From an uncultured Clostridia bacterium (GTDB lineage: Bacteria; Bacillota; Clostridia; TANB77; CAG-508), in NCBI GenBank assembly GCA_947630255.1, contig CANRGU010000069.1:1-6666 (forward strand): a stretch of 6,666 bases of DNA, given 5' to 3'. The notes under the pieces are model-generated. The model ran no database searches, had not been told where the DNA came from, and saw nothing but the letters and a program-made list of their open reading frames with translations. Shown here piece by piece: positions 1 through 5,639 of this stretch; the first letter of the stretch is position 1; the number at the start of each line of letters is the position of its first letter. A program made the position numbers and the translations under genes.

Positions 1-1301
1 AAATAAATTTTGAAAATATTTTTATATTATATATAATGTTACAACCAATAATTGATATGATAACCTCTTTATGTGTAAGAAATGTATCAAGCCAATTAAG
101 TATTGGTATATTTGCAAGAGCTATTTTTATAATCTATATAGTAATTTACACAATAATAAAAGTGGATAAAAAAAGTAAATGGCAGCTTATAATATATTAT
201 TTATGCACTGCCGCATATTTTGCTATATTCTTAATAAACAGCTATACAAAATATGGATTTTCTATGATATTTGTACAAATAAAGGGACTTATAAAAACAT
301 TTTACCTACCAATAATATTAGTGACATTATTGATATTATTTAAACAAGATAAATATTCAACTAAAAGAAAATATTTAAATATAGCATTATTTATTTATGT
401 TTTAACTATAGTTATTTGTAATATATTTTCTGTTGGGTATCCAACATATCCTTTGAAAGAAAATGTCGGAACAATAGGATTATTTTATGCAGGAAATGAA
501 ATAGGCGCAATTATTGCTATGCTCTCTCCAATATGTTTTGCAACATTTATTTCACAAAAATTTAGCTTTATACATGCTATCTTATGTGCTCTTACTATAT
601 ATTCAATGTTAGAAATAGGAACTAAAGTAGCATGCATATCAGCAATAATCTTAATATTTATGTCATTAATACTTGTATTTATAAAATTTATTACTGATAA
701 AAATTTTAGTAAACAATTTGCTACAATAGCATTAATAACTTTGCTAACAATTTTATTTATAGGAAATACATCCGCCGGAAAAAATTTAGGAATAGACCCT
801 ATTTTTTCTGCCAAGAAAAATATTTCTAATACTGTCAAAAAAAATAAACCTAAGAAAAAAGAAAAAACACCTAGTTCTTTATTAAGTGGAAGAAATAAGT
901 TCTTTAAAGATAATATTGATGATTATTCTCAAAGTTCTTTAATGGATAAAGCCTTTGGAATGGGATATATTTCTTTAGAAAATGATGAAGTACAAGAACG
1001 TAAATTAGTAGAAATAGACTATTTTGACGTATTTTTCTGTCAAGGAATTGTAGGTACAATTATTTATATAATTCCACTTGCTACAATTGCTTTTATTTCA
1101 CTAAAAAGATTTTTTGCAAAATTTATTATTAATATAAAAAATCATTTATTAACACTTACAATTTATTCTGTATTAATAGGATTGGGAATTGCTTTAATGG
1201 CAGGTCATGTATTTACAGCCCCTGCAGTAAGTACCGTTTTGGTATTAATAATATTAGAATTAATTGCAATATTATATGAAAAGGATACAAAAAATGAGTA
1301 A
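1..1301 (+). CDS. O-antigen ligase/polymerase-like membrane protein, 5' end outside the window
   Basis: Polytopic membrane protein of the O-antigen ligase/Wzy-like superfamily, which polymerises or transfers lipid-linked glycans on the outer face of the membrane. The frame is open to the left edge (first full codon at 3). The first ATG, at 36, has no ribosome-binding site, and the 11 codons before it (INFENIFILYI) read smoothly into MLQPIIDMITSL, the usual first-helix motif. The real start is therefore upstream. Numbering from the ATG at 36: about ten hydrophobic segments; the family-like GLFYAGNEIGA at 148-158; EIGTKVA at 193-199; a long loop at about 250-335 with SGR (284-286) and EIDYFD (326-331); and AGHVFTAPAVST (389-400) before the last helix. 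The loop has an unusual lysine-rich stretch at 268-277. The stop overlaps the next gene by 8 nt. Sequence alone does not separate polymerase from ligase. The family call is firm, the exact role is not. Confidence 0.85.
   Translation, partial: INFENIFILYIMLQPIIDMITSLCVRNVSSQLSIGIFARAIFIIYIVIYTIIKVDKKSKWQLIIYYLCTAAYFAIFLINSYTKYGFSMIFVQIKGLIKTFYLPIILVTLLILFKQDKYSTKRKYLNIALFIYVLTIVICNIFSVGYPTYPLKENVGTIGLFYAGNEIGAIIAMLSPICFATFISQKFSFIHAILCALTIYSMLEIGTKVACISAIILIFMSLILVFIKFITDKNFSKQFATIALITLLTILFIGNTSAGKNLGIDPIFSAKKNISNTVKKNKPKKKEKTPSSLLSGRNKFFKDNIDDYSQSSLMDKAFGMGYISLENDEVQERKLVEIDYFDVFFCQGIVGTIIYIIPLATIAFISLKRFFAKFIINIKNHLLTLTIYSVLIGLGIALMAGHVFTAPAVSTVLVLIILELIAILYEKDTKNE
1281..1285 (+). promoter_or_regulatory. 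Ribosome-binding site fixing the GT4 start at 1294
   Basis: AAGGA lies 8 nt before the ATG at 1294. It decides the start in favour of MSKKIVILSL, a normal GT-B N-terminus, over the in-frame ATG at 1264. That upstream ATG has no Shine-Dalgarno sequence and would add ten residues unlike the family. The site lies inside the end of the upstream gene, which suggests translational coupling. Confidence 0.75.
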
Positions 1302-2443
1302 AAAAATAGTTATTTTATCCTTACATTTAGGAGTTGGAGGAGCTGAAAAAGTTATATGTAATTTAGCAAATTTATTATCTGATAATAATGATGTTAAAAT
1401 AATATCAACATATAAATTAGCTGAAAATCCAGCCTTTAATGTAAATAATAAAGTTAAAATAGAATATTTAATAGATAATTTAATTCCTAATAAAAACGAA
1501 TTAAAAAATGCTATAAAGCATTTTAATATAATTTTATCATTAAAAGAATTATATAAAAGTTTTAAAATTTTATATTTAAGAAAATATTTAATGATAAATG
1601 CTATAAAATCCTTGGATTGTGATATAGTCATTTCAACCAGAATATTCCATAATAAATTGCTTGGAAAATATGGAAATAAAAATATTATAAAAATAGCACA
1701 AGAACACAATCATCATAATAATAATCAAAAATATATTAAAAAAGTTATTAATTCTTTAAAAAATTTTGATTATTTTATGCCAGTTTCAAAAGAGCTTGCA
1801 GATTTTTATAAAAATAAAATACAAAATACTGAAGTAGTGTATATACCTAATTTTATAGAAAAAACTTCTAACAAAATTAGTTCTTTAGAAAATAAACAAT
1901 TAATATCTGTTGGAAGATTAGAAAAAGTAAAAGGTTTTGATGATTTAATAGATATATTTAATATTTTTTATCAAACGCATAAAGATTGGGTTTTACATAT
2001 TGTAGGAGATGGTTCTGAGAAGCAATCTTTGCAAAATAAAATAGATAATTTAAATTTAAATAATAATATATTTCTTTGTGGTAATAAATTATTAAATGAA
2101 TTAGAAAATGAATATTTAAATTCATCTATGTACTTAATGACATCCCATTCAGAGTCTTTTGGAATAGTATTAGTTGAAGCTGCAAGCTTTCGGTTTACCG
2201 TTAATTGCATTTGATAGCGCGCAAGGTGCAAAAGAAATTATACAAAATAATGAAAATGGATTTTTAATAGAAAATAGAAGTAAAGAAGATTTTGTAAAAA
2301 AAATTAATTATATTATAGAAAATTCTGATACGAAAAAATTATTTTCAAATAATTCCATTTCTATTTCAAGTAAATATTTAAAAGAAAATATTTCTAAAGA
2401 ATGGAATAATTTTATAAATAACATGAAAAATAAAAATGTATAA
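1294..2443 (+). pseudogene. GT4-family glycosyltransferase, disrupted by a +1 frameshift
   Basis: Cytoplasmic GT-B glycosyltransferase of family GT4, expected to add a sugar from a nucleotide donor to a lipid-linked glycan. The first frame encodes 306 residues (1294-2214): GVGGAEK at 13-19 in the N-terminal acceptor domain; the donor-domain start ISVGRLEKVKGFDD at 204-217; HIVGDG at 235-240; and the E-x7-E motif ESFGIVLVE (E287, E295). After F299 the frame ends with RFTVNCI and a stop. The rest of the domain, starting GLPLIAFDSAQGAKEII, continues in the next frame from 2192 to 2443. Removing one base (for example C2191) gives one 382-residue protein of normal family length. The truncated product would lack the last 83 residues of the nucleotide-binding domain and is probably inactive, unless the ribosome shifts frame or the base is a sequencing error. 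Donor and acceptor cannot be predicted. Confidence 0.85.
2188..2194 (+). other. Frameshift point in the GT4 gene (TTT-C-GGT)
   Basis: The 0-frame reads AGC TTT CGG TTT, whereas the conserved S-F-G-L-P reading needs AGC TTT GGT TTA, so one extra base sits at about 2191. The surrounding run is only three T, too short for classic slipped-strand phase variation. Phe-tRNA on TTT could re-pair with the +1 codon TTC while the following CGG codon is slowly decoded. CGG occurs in frame nowhere else that I could find in the window. This is compatible with a +1 slip, but an ordinary insertion or base-call error explains it equally well. Confidence 0.8.
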
Positions 2444-2470
2444 ATATGTAAAAAAATATAACTATTAATT

Positions 2471-2477
2471 AAAGGAG
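2471..2477 (+). promoter_or_regulatory. Ribosome-binding site of the WecG/TagA/CpsF-family gene
   Basis: AAAGGAG stands 12 nt before the ATG at 2490, a rather long spacing. It lies in the 46-nt gap after the broken GT4 gene, the only real intergenic gap in the window. An in-frame TAA at 2466-2468 excludes an upstream extension. The downstream gene can therefore initiate on its own even though the GT4 frame ends early. Confidence 0.7.
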
Positions 2478-2489
2478 TTCTTAAATATA

Positions 2490-3215
2490 ATGCACGATTA
2501 TTTTAAAAAAATATATAAAGATACACAAGATAATTTCTATAATTTAATAAAAGAAAATATTATAAAAGAAAATAAAATGTTTATTGTAACAGCAAACCCT
2601 GAAACTCTAATGATAGCTGAAACCAATATAGATTTTAAAAATGCCTTATTAGATGATAAAACAACTATAATAGCCGATGGAATTGGTATTATTAAGGGTT
2701 CTAAAATGTTAAAATATAATGCAAAAGAAACAATTCCTGGTGTTGAATTATGTTCTCAATTATTTGAGTACTGCAATGAACTTAAAAAAACTATCTTTTT
2801 ATTTGGTGCAAAAGAAGATGTTTTAACCAAGTTAGTTAAAGTTATAAATACTGATTATCCTGATGCTATAATATGTGGATACGAAAATGGCTATGTGGAA
2901 AATAAATCTGATGTTTTTAATAAAATAGCAGAGCTTAATCCAGATGTAGTATTAGTAGCTTTAGGAATTCCAAACCAAGAATTGCTTATATATAATAACT
3001 TAGACAAGTTTAAAAAGGGAATTTTTGTTGGTGTTGGTGGAAGCTTTGATGTTTTAAGTGGCGTAAAAAAAAGAGCACCAAAAGCATTTAGAAATCTCCA
3101 TTTAGAATGGCTTTATAGGTTATTAAAAGAACCTAAAAGATGCAAAAGATTTTTTAATAATAATGTAAAGTATATATTTAAATTACATTCTTGTAAAAAT
3201 AGGAGGGAAAATTGA
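2490..3215 (+). CDS. WecG/TagA/CpsF-family (GT26) glycosyltransferase
   Basis: Membrane-associated glycosyltransferase, 241 residues, of the family in which TagA and WecG add N-acetylmannosamine(-uronic acid) to undecaprenyl-PP-GlcNAc. Family signatures are clear: VTANPE at 33-38 and ADGIGI at 62-67, with T34 and D63 at the positions of the catalytic Thr and Asp of TagA; FLFGAKEDV near 103; ICGYENGY near 128; PDVVLVALGIPNQE near 150; GVGGSFDVLSG near 181; and the basic C-terminal EWLYRLLKEPKRCKRFF, which contributes to membrane and active-site docking in TagA. The N-terminus is divergent: the usual ILGVxID opening strand is replaced by a Tyr/Lys-rich helix. The TGA overlaps the next gene's TTG start by 4 nt. 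The downstream 2-epimerase would supply UDP-ManNAc, which supports a TagA-like donor by inference. Other family members use other sugars (CpsF-like), so the donor is not proven. Confidence 0.93.
   Translation: MHDYFKKIYKDTQDNFYNLIKENIIKENKMFIVTANPETLMIAETNIDFKNALLDDKTTIIADGIGIIKGSKMLKYNAKETIPGVELCSQLFEYCNELKKTIFLFGAKEDVLTKLVKVINTDYPDAIICGYENGYVENKSDVFNKIAELNPDVVLVALGIPNQELLIYNNLDKFKKGIFVGVGGSFDVLSGVKKRAPKAFRNLHLEWLYRLLKEPKRCKRFFNNNVKYIFKLHSCKNRREN
3201..3206 (+). promoter_or_regulatory. Perfect AGGAGG site supporting a TTG start at 3212
   Basis: AGGAGG lies 5 nt before TTG at 3212-3214. The TTG overlaps the upstream stop in a TTGA junction. Starting here gives the exact GT-A N-terminus MKVLIIIPAYNEE, and the next in-frame ATG is far inside the fold, so the non-ATG start is well supported. 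Confidence 0.85.
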
Positions 3216-3916
3216 AGGTATTAATAATAATTCCAGCTTATAACGAAGAAAAAAATATTAAAAACGTAGTCTCTAAAATTATAAATTTAAATAATCCTGA
3301 TATAAATTATATTGTTATTAATGATGGTTCTACTGATAAAACTTTGCAAGTTCTTATTGATAATAATTATAATTTTATAAATTTACCAACTAATTTAGGA
3401 ATTGGCGGAGCTGTACAAACAGGCTATAAATATGCCTTATATAACAACTATGATATAGCTATTCAATTTGATGGAGATGGACAGCATAATGCAGAATATA
3501 TAGATAATTTAATTAAAGAAGTGGAAAATGGTAATGATTTAGTAATTGGTTCTAGGTTTATAGTCAAGTCCAACGGGTTTAAATCTACAAAATTTAGAAG
3601 GTTTGGAAGTAAGATTTTATCTAACCTTATCAAGTTATGTACAAGCAAAAAAATAACTGACCCAACAAGTGGATTTAGAGCATGTAATAAAAGAGTAATA
3701 AGTTTATTTAGCGATGATTATCCAAGTGACTATCCAGAACCTGACACTATTGTAAAAATTATAAAAAAGAATTTAAAAGTTACAGAAATTCCTGTTATTA
3801 TGAATGAAAGAAAAGAAGGAAAATCTTCTATAAATATTATAAAATCTATGTATTACATGATAAAGGTTTGTTTATCTATTATAATAGCAAGTATATCAAC
3901 TAAGGGGGAAAAATAA
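3212..3916 (+). CDS. GT2-family polyprenyl-phosphate glycosyltransferase (DPM1/GacI-like)
   Basis: GT-A fold glycosyltransferase of 234 residues, expected to move a sugar from a nucleotide donor to undecaprenyl phosphate on the cytoplasmic face of the membrane. Visible motifs: IIPAYNEE at 6-13; VINDGSTDKT at 35-44; NLGIGGAVQTGYKYA at 61-75; the metal-binding DGDGQH at 87-92 (D87 and D89 form the DxD); VIGSRF at 111-116; TDPTSGFRA at 149-157; and RKEGKSSI at 200-207, the loop typical of DPM1-like enzymes. A single hydrophobic segment at about 209-228 could anchor it to the membrane. It begins at TTG and its stop abuts the ATG of the DUF2304 gene with no gap. In the streptococcal Group A Carbohydrate locus, GacI (same type) works with the DUF2304 protein GacJ and the GT-C enzyme GacL; the same three types follow one another here. 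The sugar is unknown. Confidence 0.92.
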   Translation: MKVLIIIPAYNEEKNIKNVVSKIINLNNPDINYIVINDGSTDKTLQVLIDNNYNFINLPTNLGIGGAVQTGYKYALYNNYDIAIQFDGDGQHNAEYIDNLIKEVENGNDLVIGSRFIVKSNGFKSTKFRRFGSKILSNLIKLCTSKKITDPTSGFRACNKRVISLFSDDYPSDYPEPDTIVKIIKKNLKVTEIPVIMNERKEGKSSINIIKSMYYMIKVCLSIIIASISTKGEK

Positions 3917-4279
3917 ATGTCTATAAATTTAAAAATATTTTTATTGATAGTTGTAATATCTTTTATTTTACTAATTTTACATACTATTAAGAAAAAAAGA
4001 TTATTATTAAAATATGCTCTGCTTTGGTTTGCTTCTTCTCTGCTTATGATAATTAGTATATTATTCCCTCAATTTTTAAGTTTATTGTGTAAAGTACTAG
4101 GCATAGAATTAGTTTCAAATTTAGTATTTTTGATAAGTATTTTTATACTATTAGTATTAACATTTGTTTTAACTATAATAGTTTCTGAACAGAAGAAAAA
4201 AATAATTTTATTAATTGAAGAAACTGCTATAATAAAAAAAGAATTAAAGGAGATAAAAGATGATAAAAAATCTAATTAA
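3917..4279 (+). CDS. DUF2304 small membrane protein (GacJ-like)
   Basis: Small integral membrane protein of 120 residues with the DUF2304 pattern. Three hydrophobic helices lie at about 5-22, 34-50 and 66-89. The family-like KYALLW is at 32-37, a proline after the second helix (P51) is followed by LGIE at 61-64, and N68 precedes the third helix. A charged cytoplasmic tail at 91-118, rich in K and E with heptad-like hydrophobics, may form a short coiled coil. The family has no catalytic residues. The characterised member, GacJ of Streptococcus pyogenes, binds the GT2 enzyme GacI and raises its catalytic efficiency; a partner role for the adjacent GT2 is inferred. The start has a strong AGGGGGA site 7 nt upstream and directly abuts the GT2 stop. 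The last 20 nt overlap the next gene. Confidence 0.88.
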   Translation: MSINLKIFLLIVVISFILLILHTIKKKRLLLKYALLWFASSLLMIISILFPQFLSLLCKVLGIELVSNLVFLISIFILLVLTFVLTIIVSEQKKKIILLIEETAIIKKELKEIKDDKKSN

Positions 4280-5639
4280 TAAATTTGGTACTTTTTTTAA
4301 GAAAAATTATAAATCTATGATATGTTTTATTAAAGAAAATAAACTTATATCTGTTATTTTATTAATATCTTTAATCTTACATATTGCTGTAACAATAACA
4401 TTAGGCATAGACTATGGACTAAATAGTGATGATGCAAGTTATATAGCAAGTGGAATTTATTTTAAAAATCATTTTACTATTATAATGCATGGTAGTAAAT
4501 CAGCCCAAATAATGCCAGGTATGACCTATCTAATTGCTTTAGTTTCATACTTTGCTGGTGAAGGTATAGGATTAATGATATGTCTTAAAATATTATGGAT
4601 GATAATGGGCGTTCTTTCAGTATTAGGAGTTTATAAAATTGTGAGATTATTTAGTAATAAAGTAATTTCATCAATTTCTGCCTGCTTTTTGCTTGTAATT
4701 GACTTTATTTGGATGGATAATACAATTCTAACAGAAACACCATTTATGTTTGGATTTATATTTTTAATATATGCTTCATTAATGCTAGCTAAAACTAAAA
4801 AAACAAAATATTTTTATCAGATAGTAGCCTTTTATATGTTTTGTATACTACTAAAAGCTAACATTGCACCATATCCAGTTTTTCTAATTATATATTTATT
4901 ATTTAACAAATATGATTTAAAACTTTTAGGAAAACAACTTTTAATTAGTGCAGCAATTTTAGCCGTATTTTTTGTTCCTTGGATAATAAGGAATTACATA
5001 GTTTTTAACAGATTTATACCATTAACTTATGGTGGCGGAAATCCCCTACTTCTTGGAACATATCAAGGTTATAATTATCCTCCAGATAATAAAACTGCTT
5101 ATGATGAATATGTAGAACAAAACGCCTCAGAAGAAATGAAACAATATTTAGATGGTACAAATACTGAAAAGCCATATATGAAAAAATATTATCAATTAGA
5201 AAAAGATGGCATTATTGCGAAATACCGCATGAAGCAATGGTGGAACACAGACAAAGTTTCAATGCTTGTTTCATATCTATTTTATAAGCCAATTGTAAAT
5301 ATATGTAATGCTTTTTACTGGGAAGAAATATGGCATATTCCACGTGTTTTATTATTTGGAATAAGAGCCATTGATATAGTTTTAACAGTAATATGTGGTA
5401 TATTTATATTGTTTAATAGAAAATATACTAAAGAACTTCTATTTTTATCATTTAACTATATTTTTCAAATTTTAGTATATAGTTATACTTTCGCTTTCTC
5501 TAGGTATGGACAAACTTTATTATTTATTCGCTTTATAATTATTGGTATGGGATTGCAAATAATATATGATGCTATTAAAAACAAAATAAACAATAATAAA
5601 AGTAGAAAAAATTTAAATGTAAAGGAAATTGAACAATGA
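4260..5639 (+). CDS. GT-C membrane glycosyltransferase (ArnT/PMT-like, GT39 superfamily)
   Basis: Polytopic membrane glycosyltransferase of 459 residues, expected to take a sugar from a polyprenyl-phosphate carrier and attach it to a glycan or protein outside the membrane. After a basic N-terminus and a helix at about 29-49 comes the first outer loop with NSDDASY (55-61). The acidic pair D57/D58 is in the position of the GT-C catalytic aspartate. About ten more hydrophobic segments follow. LTETPF (158-163) and PWIIRN (240-245) plus YGGGNPLLLGTY (257-268) match bacterial GT39-like proteins. A large soluble loop at about 269-335 holds several Tyr and acidic residues, and SRYGQ is at 414-418 near the last helix. 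The start is supported by AAAGGAG 7 nt upstream, inside the DUF2304 gene. The stop overlaps the next ATG by 4 nt. It is probably the user of the lipid-P-sugar made by the GT2; the acceptor is unknown. Confidence 0.88.
   Translation: MIKNLINKFGTFFKKNYKSMICFIKENKLISVILLISLILHIAVTITLGIDYGLNSDDASYIASGIYFKNHFTIIMHGSKSAQIMPGMTYLIALVSYFAGEGIGLMICLKILWMIMGVLSVLGVYKIVRLFSNKVISSISACFLLVIDFIWMDNTILTETPFMFGFIFLIYASLMLAKTKKTKYFYQIVAFYMFCILLKANIAPYPVFLIIYLLFNKYDLKLLGKQLLISAAILAVFFVPWIIRNYIVFNRFIPLTYGGGNPLLLGTYQGYNYPPDNKTAYDEYVEQNASEEMKQYLDGTNTEKPYMKKYYQLEKDGIIAKYRMKQWWNTDKVSMLVSYLFYKPIVNICNAFYWEEIWHIPRVLLFGIRAIDIVLTVICGIFILFNRKYTKELLFLSFNYIFQILVYSYTFAFSRYGQTLLFIRFIIIGMGLQIIYDAIKNKINNNKSRKNLNVKEIEQ

Noticed and set aside
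36..38. ATG at 36 as the true start of the first gene
   Set aside because: It has no ribosome-binding site, the frame is open to the left edge, and the residues before it fit the first transmembrane segment of the family. The gene is treated as cut at its 5' end.
485..838. Open frames on the minus strand inside the first two genes (485-838, 1272-1709, 1971-2231)
   Set aside because: They lie opposite clear membrane-protein or GT4 coding sequence and have no recognisable domain. They are shadows of the + strand genes.
1264..1293. Upstream ATG at 1264 as the start of the GT4 gene
   Set aside because: It lacks a ribosome-binding site and adds ten residues foreign to the GT-B N-terminus. The ATG at 1294 has AAGGA at the proper distance.
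2184..2200. Phase-variable homopolymer switch in the GT4 gene
   Set aside because: The longest run at the break is three T. Slipped-strand phase variation normally needs a much longer tract or repeated units, and neither is present.
2174..2443. A separate small gene starting at TTG 2174
   Set aside because: There is no ribosome-binding site, and its residues from 2192 on are the missing end of the GT4 donor domain. It is the downstream half of the frameshifted gene.
2444..2489. Promoter or terminator in the 46-nt gap after the GT4 gene
   Set aside because: The gap is A/T-rich with no G+C-rich hairpin followed by T and no convincing -35/-10 pair. Only a ribosome-binding site is supported.
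3463..3648. Minus-strand open frame opposite the GT2 gene
   Set aside because: It is a short frame opposite the conserved DxD region of a well-supported gene, and it has no motif of its own.
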